Assembly (NCBI RefSeq): GCF_000743705.1
Contig: NZ_JQEZ01000001.1
Span: 240,070 to 304,069, forward strand
DNA length: 64,000 nucleotides
Reading direction: 5' to 3'
DNA from: Ruegeria halocynthiae
Lineage (GTDB): Bacteria; Pseudomonadota; Alphaproteobacteria; Rhodobacterales; Rhodobacteraceae
Of the stretch, positions 16,459-25,088 are shown piece after piece. Numbering within the stretch: position 1 is the stretch's first letter; the number at the start of each line of letters is the position of its first letter. Under the pieces are notes generated by a model that saw only the letters and a program-made list of their open reading frames with translations, was not told where the DNA came from and did no database searches. The translations under genes were made by a program, and so were the position numbers.

Positions 16459-17708
16459 CGCCCTCACTGACGGACTTGGTCAAGATCTTCGGCCGAATTG
16501 GGCTGCTGTCATTTGGGGGGCCAGCGGCGCAGATTTCGCTGATGCATCAGGAATTGGTCGAACGGCGACCCTGGCTGGATGAACAAAGCTATTTGCGGGC
16601 GTTATCGCTTTGCATGTTGCTGCCGGGGCCTGAGGCAATGCAATTGGCCACCTATGCCGGGTGGCGGTTGCGCGGTGTCACAGGTGGCATGATCGCCGGG
16701 ACCCTGTTTGTACTGCCCGGAGCCATCGTTATCGCAATTCTGGTCGGTCTGTACGCCAGCTTTGGCGATCTGCCGCTGGTCCAAGCAGGGTTTCTGGGGG
16801 TAAAAGCAACGGTCATCGTCATCGTTCTTCAGGCGCTCAGGAACCTGTCGCGCAAGGCGCTTACCGATGTTGAACATCGCGCGATTGCCGGTCTGGGCTT
16901 TCTTTCGATCTTTGCGCTGAACCTTCCCTTTCCCCTGATCATTCTTGCAGCGGCGGCGTGGGGTTACATCAGTTTTCGGGGCGACGTTAACCCTGTGCAG
17001 GCCGCCCCTGCCCCCAAAGTGACAGGCACAATCCGAACCTGCGCCATTTGGCTGACATTGTGGCTGGCCCCGCTTTTTCTGTTGGGCCTGACCGGCCAAA
17101 AACTGCTGAGCGATCTGGGCTGGTTCTTTGCCCGCCTTGCCGTTGTCACCTTTGGCGGTGCCTATGCGGTTCTGGCCTATATGACGCAGACGGTCGTAGA
17201 GAAGTATCAGTGGATCACCACCGACCAGATGATTGACGCGCTGGGCCTGGCTGAAACCACCCCCGGCCCTCTGATTCTGGTGACGCAATTCGTCGCCATG
17301 CTGACCGGGCAAGTCACAGGCGGCGCGTCTTTGGCAATTGCTGCTGGCGCAGTTGCGCTATGGGCTACTTTCGTACCGTGTTTTCTGTGGATCTTCCTGG
17401 CCGCCCCCTATCTGGACCAACTGGCGACGCGCCCCAGATTGTCCGCTGCGCTGCATGGGATCACGGCGGCGGTGGTGGGTGTGATTCTCAACCTTTCGCT
17501 GTGGTTCGGCCTAAATGTTCTTTTCGCATCCGTTCCCGAAAAATCATGGGGGCCGGTGACGATTCCCCTGCCCGAACTGAACAGCCTGAATCCCGTGGCC
17601 CTGATCCTGACGCTGATTGCGGGCGTGTTGATTTTCAAGTTCAAATTTGGAATGGCCACGACATTGAGCCTTGTCGCCCTGGCAGGAATTGGTTTTCATT
17701 TTCTTTGA
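16455..17708 (+). CDS. chrA: Chromate transporter ChrA (CHR family, two-domain)
   Basis: Inner membrane exporter of the CHR superfamily, driven by ion gradient, exporting chromate and sometimes related oxyanions. The 417-residue protein shows both tandem CHR domains. The first has GRIGLLSFGGPAAQISLMH and LLPGPEAMQLATYAGW. The second has FFARLAVVTFGGAYAVLAYM and LGLAETTPGPLILVTQFV. It overlaps chrB by 4 bases. Whether chromate is the physiological substrate in this organism is inferred from family and partner only. Confidence 0.94.
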   Translation: MTPSLTDLVKIFGRIGLLSFGGPAAQISLMHQELVERRPWLDEQSYLRALSLCMLLPGPEAMQLATYAGWRLRGVTGGMIAGTLFVLPGAIVIAILVGLYASFGDLPLVQAGFLGVKATVIVIVLQALRNLSRKALTDVEHRAIAGLGFLSIFALNLPFPLIILAAAAWGYISFRGDVNPVQAAPAPKVTGTIRTCAIWLTLWLAPLFLLGLTGQKLLSDLGWFFARLAVVTFGGAYAVLAYMTQTVVEKYQWITTDQMIDALGLAETTPGPLILVTQFVAMLTGQVTGGASLAIAAGAVALWATFVPCFLWIFLAAPYLDQLATRPRLSAALHGITAAVVGVILNLSLWFGLNVLFASVPEKSWGPVTIPLPELNSLNPVALILTLIAGVLIFKFKFGMATTLSLVALAGIGFHFL

Positions 17709-17784
17709 ACAATCCATGCATGCCCGGTCTTTCGTTTCCCTTGAAATCCCTTATGCTGAGGGTAACCACTTTTGAGGATGACAC

Positions 17785-18246
17785 ATGTCGCAAGACATCG
17801 ACTATGGGAACCTGATGCACACCGCTATGCGGGGGCTAATCAAGACTGTGCTGACCAGCATTTCCGATAACGGGCTGCCGGGGAATCACCACTTTTTCAT
17901 CACGTTCGACACTCGTCAGGACGGTGTTGAGCTGGCTGATTGGCTGCGTGAACGTTACCCGGACGAAATGACCGTCGTCATGCAGCACTGGTTCGAAAAT
18001 CTTGAGGTCGGAGATGACGGCTTTGCGATCACGCTGAACTTTGGCGATGCGCCAGAACCGCTGTACATCCCCTATGGGGCGATCAAGACTTTCGTGGACC
18101 CTTCGGTTGAATTCGGGCTGCGCTTTGAAAGCCCCGAAGATGACGACGACGAGATCGAACATACCCTTGAGGAAACGATTGAGGTTGAAGAAGAACCGGA
18201 ACAGCACGACGCTGATGTCGTATCGCTGGACAGCTTCAGAAAGTAA
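17785..18246 (+). CDS. sspB: SspB-alpha, ClpXP adaptor for ssrA-tagged proteins
   Basis: Delivers ssrA-tagged substrates to ClpXP. The 153-residue product has the compact SspB fold (MHTAMRGLIKTVL, HHFFITFDTRQDGVELADW, MTVVMQHWFENLEV, LYIPYGAIKTFVDPS). A low-complexity acidic linker follows, and a short C-terminal basic/hydrophobic tail VVSLDSFRK corresponds to the ClpX-binding module. The gene lies about 2.8 kb downstream of ssrA itself on the same strand. GAGG precedes ATG 17785. Confidence 0.93.
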   Translation: MSQDIDYGNLMHTAMRGLIKTVLTSISDNGLPGNHHFFITFDTRQDGVELADWLRERYPDEMTVVMQHWFENLEVGDDGFAITLNFGDAPEPLYIPYGAIKTFVDPSVEFGLRFESPEDDDDEIEHTLEETIEVEEEPEQHDADVVSLDSFRK

Positions 18247-18279
18247 CTGCCGGTTCCCCGGATCAAACCGTATTCAGGG

Positions 18280-18843
18280 TTATTTCTTCTTTAGAAATGT
18301 CTCGACAGATCGCGATTTAATTCCGTTGTGAAACCGCGAAAACGCCAAATTCAGACCGCCATCCGCCAGGGTGCGGTCGAATTGTTGGAGTTCGTATCCT
18401 CCGTTCTCGGCAATAAACAGGGAGAACACCGTCAAGGTCTGACCTTCTATCCGGCCCCAGACAAATGGTTCACCCTGCATCGGGTCCAGCGGCACCTCGT
18501 GCCCGAACACGTTGCGCTTCATGGCGGCGGAATAAACGTCTGATCGTTCGGACTGTTTGAAATCTATCGAAAATTTCTGTGCTTTGACCCGACCATCTGC
18601 TTTGTAGGTCGTTGTAGTCCAACTGACGTTGAACCCATCCTTGGCTTCATGGATGGAAACACTCATGTCGCGCGGGGTTTCTGATCCGTCATCGTCAACG
18701 ATATTCGCGGACCCTATATAATCCCCGACAAAGGGCGCTATGTTCCCGGCATGGGCCTGAACGGTGGAAAACACTGCCCAAAACAGAGCGCTCAGCGTAA
18801 ATACGACCAGTGCCAGGGGACGCGTTCGATCCAGATTGCCCAC
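18280..18843 (-). CDS. Secreted protein of unknown family
   Basis: A 187-residue product with a GTG start at 18843 and GGAGG 5 bases upstream. A signal peptide runs MGNLDRTRPLALVVFTLSAL to about the AHA cleavage motif near residue 32. The mature part is polar and looks beta-rich (FVGDYIGSANIVDDDGSETP, then repeated alternating strands), with a basic end FLKKK. I do not recognise a family; a lipocalin-like barrel is possible. The same frame stays open far upstream, but that part is antisense to fumC and not coding. Confidence 0.7.
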   Translation of the reverse strand: MGNLDRTRPLALVVFTLSALFWAVFSTVQAHAGNIAPFVGDYIGSANIVDDDGSETPRDMSVSIHEAKDGFNVSWTTTTYKADGRVKAQKFSIDFKQSERSDVYSAAMKRNVFGHEVPLDPMQGEPFVWGRIEGQTLTVFSLFIAENGGYELQQFDRTLADGGLNLAFSRFHNGIKSRSVETFLKKK

Positions 18844-19050
18844 CAGAGCCTCCAATGTTGTTTTCAATGCATTGTAGCTAAGCGGTTCCTGCGCACAATG
18901 GCGCTGTTTGGGACGTTCACAATAAAAATGACGCACCCCCGCGCCTATACCTTTTCCAGCCGGGCGTTTATGGTGCGCGCAACTGGCCGATTGCACGATG
19001 ACAGCGTCACGGGTAAACGGCATACGATTGCATACACGACGGAGTGACAG

Positions 19051-20445
19051 ATGTCTCAGACCCGCACCGAATCCGACAGCTTTGGCCCGTTGGAAGTACC
19101 TTCCGACAAGTATTGGGGTGCCCAAACGCAGCGGTCGATCATGAACTTTCCCATCGGCTGGGAAAAACAGCCCACCGCCATCGTGCGTGCGCTGGGCGTG
19201 ATCAAAAAAGCCTGTGCCATGGAAAACAAGGCGATTGGCAAGCTGGATGCAAAAATCGCGGACGCCGTTATTCAGGCCGCTGGTGAGGTGATCGAGGGCA
19301 AGTTTGACGACAACTTCCCGTTGGTCGTCTGGCAGACCGGTTCGGGCACGCAGTCGAACATGAACTCGAACGAGGTAATCGCCAACCGCGCGATTGAGAT
19401 TATGGGCGGCGTCATCGGCTCGAAAGACCCCGTTCACCCGAACGATCACTGCAACATGGGTCAGTCGTCGAACGACACCTTCCCCACCGCCATGCACATC
19501 GCCACCGCCATGAGCGTGCGTGATGTCCTGTTGCCCGGTCTCGACAAATTCGCGTCGGCGCTGGAAGCAAAAGCCAAAGAGTTCGCAGGCATCATCAAGA
19601 TCGGCCGGACCCACACACAGGACGCAACGCCGCTGACGCTGGAACAGGAATTCGGCGGTTATGCGCATCAGATCCGTCAGGGCATCGCCCGGGTTGAGGT
19701 CGCAATGCCCGGCATTTACGAACTGGCACAGGGCGGTACCGCCGTCGGCACCGGCCTGAACACGCACAACGGCTGGGATGAGGCCGTGGCGGCGAATATG
19801 GCCGAAATCACCGGCCTGCCCTTTGTCACCGCGCCCAACAAGTTCGAAGCGCTGGCCGCCCATGACGCCATGGTGTTCCTGTCCGGCGCACTGGCGACCA
19901 TCGCGGGCTCTTGCTACAAGATCGCCAACGACATCCGCCTGCTGGGCTCGGGTCCCCGCTCGGGGCTGGGCGAACTGATCCTGCCAGAGAACGAGCCGGG
20001 ATCGTCGATCATGCCCGGCAAGGTGAACCCCACCCAGGCCGAGGCGCTGACCCAGGTTGCCGCCCATGTGATTGGCAATGATGCGGCGATCAAATTCGCC
20101 GGCTCGCAGGGGCATTTCCAGTTGAACGTCTACAACCCGATGATGTCCTACAACCTGCTGCAATCCATTCAGCTGCTGGGTGACGCCACCGACAGCTTTA
20201 CCGAGCGGATGTTGCTGGGCATCAAGGCCAATGAACCGCGCATCGACAAGCTGATGAAGGAATCGCTGATGCTGGTGACGGCGCTGGCGCCGACCATCGG
20301 TTATGACAACGCCACCAAGGTCGCCAAGACCGCGCATAAAAACGGCACGACCCTCAAGGAAGAGGCCATCGCGCTGGGCTTTGTCGATGAAGAAACCTTT
20401 GACGCCGTTGTCCGTCCGGAACATATGATCGGCCCCAAAGGCTGA
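19051..20445 (+). CDS. fumC: Class II fumarate hydratase FumC
   Basis: Interconverts fumarate and malate in the TCA cycle without an iron-sulfur cluster. The 464-residue length matches the family. The signature [15 protein letters not shown] is present around residue 316, along with [28 protein letters not shown] and GTAVGTGLN. Start ATG 19051 has GGAG 6 bases upstream. Two tiny genes overlap its end and appear coupled to it. Confidence 0.98.
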   Translation: MSQTRTESDSFGPLEVPSDKYWGAQTQRSIMNFPIGWEKQPTAIVRALGVIKKACAMENKAIGKLDAKIADAVIQAAGEVIEGKFDDNFPLVVWQTGSGTQSNMNSNEVIANRAIEIMGGVIGSKDPVHPNDHCNMGQSSNDTFPTAMHIATAMSVRDVLLPGLDKFASALEAKAKEFAGIIKIGRTHTQDATPLTLEQEFGGYAHQIRQGIARVEVAMPGIYELAQGGTAVGTGLNTHNGWDEAVAANMAEITGLPFVTAPNKFEALAAHDAMVFLSGALATIAGSCYKIANDIRLLGSGPRSGLGELILPENEPGSSIMPGKVNPTQAEALTQVAAHVIGNDAAIKFAGSQGHFQLNVYNPMMSYNLLQSIQLLGDATDSFTERMLLGIKANEPRIDKLMKESLMLVTALAPTIGYDNATKVAKTAHKNGTTLKEEAIALGFVDEETFDAVVRPEHMIGPKG

Positions 20446-20621
20446 TGGGTAAGCCGGTCAATCTGAACCGGTACAGAAAAGATAAAGCACGGGCCGAGAA
20501 AAAGGCCCGTGCCGACCAGAACGCTGTGAAATTCGGGCGCAGCAAGGCTGAAAAAACCACAACCAAATTCGAACGTGACAAGCTCTGCCGAGATTTGGAT
20601 GATCGGGAGCTGGACGAATGA
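20445..20621 (+). CDS. DUF4169 family small basic protein
   Basis: A 58-residue product whose ATG overlaps the fumC stop (TGATG) and whose stop overlaps the next start (ATGA). The sequence begins GKPVNLNRYRKDKARAEKKA and continues with FGRSKAEKT and FERDKLCRDL, the pattern of DUF4169. It is highly charged and probably helical. Function unknown. Positive charge and the RHH partner hint at nucleic-acid binding, but that is only a guess. It is too short for most gene callers. Confidence 0.85.
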   Translation: MGKPVNLNRYRKDKARAEKKARADQNAVKFGRSKAEKTTTKFERDKLCRDLDDRELDE

Positions 20622-20833
20622 GCGGCCGCCCCGTGAAACGGTCTCTGACGCTAAAGGGGCACCGCACCTCGGTTTCTCTTGAGGATGAATTCTGGCAGGC
20701 TTTTCGCGATATAGCGAAAGAAAAAAACTCTGCAATCAATGCATTGGCCGCTGAAATTGATGTTTCGCGCGACCCCGAAGTCGGGCTTGCGTCGGCCATT
20801 CGGGTCTTTGTGCTGAATTGGTATCGCCCCTGA
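20618..20833 (+). CDS. Ribbon-helix-helix domain protein
   Basis: A 71-residue protein resembling ribbon-helix-helix DNA-binding domains of the arylsulfate-sulfotransferase/RHH_4 type. A beta-strand segment (RTSVSLEDEFW) is followed by two helices (FRDIAKEKNSAINALAAEID, then LASAIRVFVLNWY). Overlap with the DUF4169 gene by 4 bases makes fumC, DUF4169 and this gene a coupled trio. Target genes are unknown. It could also act in a toxin-antitoxin-like pair, but no toxin is seen. Confidence 0.82.
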   Translation: MSGRPVKRSLTLKGHRTSVSLEDEFWQAFRDIAKEKNSAINALAAEIDVSRDPEVGLASAIRVFVLNWYRP

Positions 20834-20897
20834 TCACTCCCCTTGCGCCCATCATCATAATCGGCCTATTCTGATCGAGAACAAAAAGGGTACAAGC

Positions 20898-21500
20898 ATG
20901 AGTCAAACCGTTACCGGCCCAGATGGCCATCCGCGTTGTGCCTGGTGTCAGTCCGCGCCCGAGTTCTTTGAGTATCACGATCGCGAATGGGGCTATCCGG
21001 TGGGTGATGATCAACGCTTGTTCGAAAAACTGTGTTTGGAGAGTTTTCAGTCCGGCCTGAGCTGGCGCACAATTCTGGCCAAACGCGAGAACTTTCGCAG
21101 TGCGTTCAATCACTTTGATTTCAACGCCGTAGCTGCGTTTGATGACACGGATGTTGAACGCCTGCTGCAGGACAAAGGCATCATTCGTCATCGCGGCAAG
21201 ATCGAAGCCGTGATCAACAACGCCCGCCGCGCGCAAGAACTTGTCACCGCCGAAGGATCGCTGGCCGCTTACGTGTGGCGATATGAGGCCAGCGACCCAC
21301 CCGCGCCGCAAACCGCGTCAACGTCGGCCGAGTCTGTTGCAATGTCGAAAGATCTAAAGAAACGGGGGTGGAAATTCGTTGGGCCAACCACGGTTTTTGC
21401 CTTCATGCAGGCCATGGGGCTGGTGAACGATCATGCCATCGGCTGTTCCAAACGTGAAAAAGCGGCGCAATTGCGCCGCGAATTCACCAAACCGCAATAA
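20898..21500 (+). CDS. tag: DNA-3-methyladenine glycosylase I
   Basis: Excises 3-methyladenine from alkylated DNA. The 200-residue protein has the zinc-binding RCAWC at the N-terminus and the partner HAIGCSKRE near the C-terminus. The core shows YHDREWGYPVGDDQRLFEKL, SGLSWRTIL and the helix-hairpin region WKFVGPTTVFAFMQAMGLVN. ATG 20898 is preceded by AAGGG. It ends 6 bases from the convergent aldolase gene. Confidence 0.96.
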   Translation: MSQTVTGPDGHPRCAWCQSAPEFFEYHDREWGYPVGDDQRLFEKLCLESFQSGLSWRTILAKRENFRSAFNHFDFNAVAAFDDTDVERLLQDKGIIRHRGKIEAVINNARRAQELVTAEGSLAAYVWRYEASDPPAPQTASTSAESVAMSKDLKKRGWKFVGPTTVFAFMQAMGLVNDHAIGCSKREKAAQLRREFTKPQ

Positions 21501-21506
21501 CGCGCC

Positions 21507-22388
21507 TTAGACCGACGCGCGGAAAATCTTGTCGATGTTCCCACCCAAGGCCGCGTTGAACTCGGCATCAGACAGCTGCTTGGACAGCCCCTCGGTCAGC
21601 GCGCGCGAGAAGGACGCGATCATTTTACCGTTCTGCTTAAGCAGATCACAGGCTTGCTCGGTCGAATAACCGCCTGACAGGGCCACAACACGCACGACGC
21701 GCGGGTGATCGGCCAATTCGTCGTAAAGGTTGGCCTTGTTCGGAATGGTAAGTTTCAACATGACGTCCTGCCCCGCATCCAGTTGATCCAGGTTCTTCAG
21801 GATTTCGTTCTTCAGGATATCCTCGGCTTCGGCCTTGGTGGCAGAGTTGATGTTTACCTCGGGTTCGACAATCGGAACCATACCCGCCGCGACAACCTCG
21901 CGGGCGACGTCGAACTGCTGAGCGACCACTGCCGCGATCCCTTCGGCGTTGGCCTCATGGATCACCGAGCGTTCCTTGGTGCCAAACACGCCATCCGCCT
22001 TGGCCAGCGTATCGGCCAGCCCGGGGATTGGTTTCATCATCTGAACGCCATTGACCTGATCTTCCAGGCCCTTGTCGATCTTCAGGAATGGCACGATGCC
22101 TTTTTGGGACCAAAGATAGTCTGCCACCTTACGGCCGTCGATCTCTTCGCCAAGGGTGCGTTCGAACAGGATCGCACCGATCACCTTGTCCTTGATAAAA
22201 TCATCGGCCAGGATGATGCGGGCGCGCATCTTTTGGATTTCGCCGAACATTTCCTCGTCCGTGCTGAAATCCGATGCCTCGACCCCGTAAAGAGCCAGCG
22301 CCTTGGGCGTCGATCCGCCACTTTGGTCCAGTGCTGCAATGAAACCCGAGCCATTGGACATCTGCGCGCGCTGTTCTGCTTTGGACAT
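21507..22388 (-). CDS. fba: Fructose-bisphosphate aldolase class I
   Basis: Cleaves or forms fructose 1,6-bisphosphate through a Schiff base, so no metal is needed. The 293-residue product resembles the bacterial class I group. It starts SKAEQRAQMSNGSGFIAALD followed by QSGGSTP, with later PIVEPEVNI, LKLTIPNK, and ALSGGYSTEQACDLL carrying the phosphate-binding Gly-Gly. Start ATG 22388 is chosen over the longer open frame because family members begin there. A palindrome-like operator at 22461-22473 lies 73 bases upstream. It matches the sites at both gap genes. Confidence 0.94.
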   Translation of the reverse strand: MSKAEQRAQMSNGSGFIAALDQSGGSTPKALALYGVEASDFSTDEEMFGEIQKMRARIILADDFIKDKVIGAILFERTLGEEIDGRKVADYLWSQKGIVPFLKIDKGLEDQVNGVQMMKPIPGLADTLAKADGVFGTKERSVIHEANAEGIAAVVAQQFDVAREVVAAGMVPIVEPEVNINSATKAEAEDILKNEILKNLDQLDAGQDVMLKLTIPNKANLYDELADHPRVVRVVALSGGYSTEQACDLLKQNGKMIASFSRALTEGLSKQLSDAEFNAALGGNIDKIFRASV

Positions 22389-22460
22389 AAGACTTTCCCG
22401 TTCGATAATGATTCCGCGTTTTTCAACCGCATACAGCAAGGCGACGGGTGATGGTAGTTT

Positions 22461-22473
22461 GTTAGCGCTCAAC
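22461..22473. promoter_or_regulatory. CceR-like palindromic operator upstream of fba
   Basis: GTTAGCGCTCAAC differs by one inserted base from the perfect palindrome GTTAGCGCTAAC found before gap2. It overlaps the stop codon of the P450 gene and lies 73 bases before fba. The central CG is typical of LacI-family operators. Confidence 0.6.
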
Positions 22474-23811
22474 CACGCGCAACCAGATTCCATCTTTGGA
22501 CCTGACCGTCAGATGGGCCACCGGAACGGGCGTGCGGCCCTCGACCAGCTTAAACCGAAAGTTCCGCAGCAGCATCGACAGCAACAACGGTCCTTCGACC
22601 ATGGCAAACCCGGCCCCGGTGCAGACACGCGGACCCGTGGAAAACGGAACATAGGCCTGTCGTTGACAGGTTTTCCCGTTCTCGGTGCCCCAGCGCATCG
22701 GGTCGAATTCATCCGGTCGGTCCCACAGGCGTTCATGGCGGTGCAGGTGCCAGGGGCTGATGACAATCTGCGCGCCCTTCGGGACGTCCCTGCCCCTGAA
22801 CTTGTCGGGACATTGGGCTTCGCGGACCATCATCGGAACCGGCGGGTACAGGCGCAGGGCCTCGCGGAATACATCCCGGCTGAGCTTTAGTCGGGACACA
22901 GATCCGAAACTTGGGTCATCCAGAATCTGCGCCTCGGCCGCAATCTTATCCTGCCAATCGGGGAACAGCGCCACCAGATACAACGTCCAAGCCAGCGCGG
23001 ACGCACTGGTTTCATGCCCGGCCAAAAAGAAAATGGCCACCTGATCGACCATTTCCCGGGTGTCGAAACACCGCCCCGTTTCCGGGTCTGGCGTTGTCAT
23101 GATCTTGGTGGCCAAATCATCCGGTGCCTGACCCGCCGCAATCAACCGGGCGCGTTCCGCGGTAAGAGACGCAATCAAAGCCCTGATTTCTTTCGCGTTT
23201 TTCCGCGTCCTGCGTGAATGCAACCGTGGCACCCATCGCGGCACAGGGACAAAGGCCGCCAGGTTCAACAAGGGTTGTTCACGTTGGTAAGTTCTGAATT
23301 TCTCGAACACCTGGGTCGCCACTTCGTTTTCAATCGGCACAGAAAACAAAGTTCGAAAGATCACATCTGCCGCCGCGTGGCTGGTGAGTTCCTCACATTC
23401 AATATCCTTGCCAACATGGTCGCGTAACCGCGCGACACAGGCCTGCGCGGCCTCAATCATGGCGGGGAATGTGTCTTTCAGACGCCCCCCTTCGAACGCG
23501 GGGTCGATAATCCGGCGCTGCCGTTTCCAGGTTTCACCATTGGTCAGAAAGACCGAGTTCCCCAACAGCGGGCGCAGCCCTTCGCTTATTCGCCCGGACT
23601 TTGGGAAGCCTTCGGGTCGCTGCTTTAGGACCGTATCCACCAATTCCGGCTGGTTGATCATGAACGACCGGAAAAACGGAGTGCGAAATTCGGCCATCCA
23701 GGCGCGATACAGGCGTTGCGGTTGGGCCGACAACAGGTCCTTGCGAAACAGCTTCAGGTATCGCCAAAGCGAGACTTTATCCGGGCGTGGCGTCGGTTTC
23801 GGCGGTATCAT
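22462..23811 (-). CDS. Cytochrome P450
   Basis: Haem monooxygenase, 449 residues, soluble bacterial type. The I-helix motif is AGHETSA. The K-helix ExxR is in REALRLYPPVPMM. The haem loop FSTGPRVCTGAGFA carries the Cys ligand. The FxxGxRxCxG consensus is intact, so it should be active. Substrate cannot be told from the sequence. It overlaps the upstream membrane hydrolase by 4 bases (ATGA at 23808-23811), so the two probably work together. No dedicated ferredoxin or reductase gene is adjacent. Confidence 0.95.
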   Translation of the reverse strand: MIPPKPTPRPDKVSLWRYLKLFRKDLLSAQPQRLYRAWMAEFRTPFFRSFMINQPELVDTVLKQRPEGFPKSGRISEGLRPLLGNSVFLTNGETWKRQRRIIDPAFEGGRLKDTFPAMIEAAQACVARLRDHVGKDIECEELTSHAAADVIFRTLFSVPIENEVATQVFEKFRTYQREQPLLNLAAFVPVPRWVPRLHSRRTRKNAKEIRALIASLTAERARLIAAGQAPDDLATKIMTTPDPETGRCFDTREMVDQVAIFFLAGHETSASALAWTLYLVALFPDWQDKIAAEAQILDDPSFGSVSRLKLSRDVFREALRLYPPVPMMVREAQCPDKFRGRDVPKGAQIVISPWHLHRHERLWDRPDEFDPMRWGTENGKTCQRQAYVPFSTGPRVCTGAGFAMVEGPLLLSMLLRNFRFKLVEGRTPVPVAHLTVRSKDGIWLRVVER

Positions 23812-25025
23812 GTGGGCACGATCGAGCGGTATTTTGAAACCGGCCGTTCAATACGGGATTTCGAGGGCGCGCGCCCTTCGAACCGCTGTTGCAAAAACCT
23901 TGGCCCCGCCGTGATGCGAAAATAGTCGTATTCGCCAGGTCGATCAAACGCGCAAAGATATTGAAAATGCAGCCGAAAAAACCGCCAGCGCAAGGCCTGC
24001 CAGCGCTCTGGCGACAAGGTTTGGGTAAAGGCGGCAGACAGGACCAGAGGCCATTTTGCACCCTCTGTTGCAACGCCGCTGACCCCGACGGGATCGCACA
24101 GCGCAAACGCACAGCCATCCCCCGGCGCGGACACATCAACCCAGCTTAGATCACCCTGCTGAGCCAGAAACTGAAGATCGGCGCGCAAGTCATGCGCATT
24201 GGGCAGAAAGGACACCATCGGCACCACCTGCCCAAGGGTCAGAAAGGACAGTTTGGGCCGCTGGTCCGCAACCCCACCGGCGCGGATCAGATCAGCCAGT
24301 ACCATGACACCCAGATGCGCGCCGGAACTGTGGCCAACAACCAGCACCTCATCCACGTCGGTTTCAAGGGCGTCTTGGATCAGGGCCACAAAGGTGGACA
24401 GGCGCGACCTTAGCCCGGCGGGAACGGCCCCTCTGAGTTGGGCGGAATAGGCGTAATCATGCATCAGGTAGTAGGCGAACAGACGGTTGTCGATCTTGCG
24501 AAACCAGCGCATCAGCGCCCCTGCGGCCACTATGGCCGGTATCACGGCGCCCCAAGTCAAAACAGGCTTCAGGGCCGCGATCACAATGCCCGCAAGCACA
24601 ACAGCCAACGCAAGCTGCACAACCAGCATCCCAACCGGATACAACGCCGCAATCACCGGCCCTTTGCGCAGACGCATCAACCGCCAGAGTGTTCCCGTGG
24701 CAATGTAAATCCACGCCGTCCGGATCAATTGAACATAGGTCGCAGGGATCGAGGTCGACATGCTGTCGCGCACGATATCCGACCAAACCAGAACGTCGAT
24801 ATCCGACTCAACCTCGGCCCCGTCCTGATGTGAACGCACGTGCCAGCCATAGGGGCCTTGCCCCGATTTGGCCGAAACCGAAACCTCATACCCCGAGATT
24901 TCCGCCTGCGCCCGGCTTTCCTTGCGGTATAGCTCGCGATATCGCCGCGGGTGAATCGGGTCATAGCCGGGAATGTAGAACACCCGGCGTTTCCGCACCC
25001 GAGGCTGATTTGTCTGACTGCTCAT
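23808..25025 (-). CDS. Membrane-anchored alpha/beta-hydrolase-like protein
   Basis: A 405-residue protein beginning RKRRVFYIPGYDPIHPRRYR, an oxyanion-hole-like GYDP segment. Two or three membrane helices lie near residues 130-170 (GPVIAALYPVGMLVVQLAL onward). The nucleophile motif GHSSGAHLGVMVLADLI comes near residue 230. The order suggests an esterase or thioesterase fold interrupted by membrane helices. No experimentally known relative is evident to me. It is coupled to the P450 by ATGA overlap, so it may release or hydrolyse the P450 substrate or product. Confidence 0.72.
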   Translation of the reverse strand: MSSQTNQPRVRKRRVFYIPGYDPIHPRRYRELYRKESRAQAEISGYEVSVSAKSGQGPYGWHVRSHQDGAEVESDIDVLVWSDIVRDSMSTSIPATYVQLIRTAWIYIATGTLWRLMRLRKGPVIAALYPVGMLVVQLALAVVLAGIVIAALKPVLTWGAVIPAIVAAGALMRWFRKIDNRLFAYYLMHDYAYSAQLRGAVPAGLRSRLSTFVALIQDALETDVDEVLVVGHSSGAHLGVMVLADLIRAGGVADQRPKLSFLTLGQVVPMVSFLPNAHDLRADLQFLAQQGDLSWVDVSAPGDGCAFALCDPVGVSGVATEGAKWPLVLSAAFTQTLSPERWQALRWRFFRLHFQYLCAFDRPGEYDYFRITAGPRFLQQRFEGRAPSKSRIERPVSKYRSIVPT

Positions 25026-25088
25026 GGCCTTACCTTCTGCGGTGCAGGTTAGCGCAGCAATACCGCGAAGGTAAGCCAGATCGTAAAA

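Noticed and set aside
18844-20424. Long upstream extension of the secreted protein frame (to 714 codons)
   Set aside because: It is antisense to fumC, which has a complete, well-conserved sequence; the supported start is the GTG at 18843 with GGAGG and a signal peptide.
25048-25057. TTAGCGCAGC upstream of the membrane hydrolase
   Set aside because: Only a partial match to the glycolytic operator and not symmetrical; kept out of the regulon proposal.
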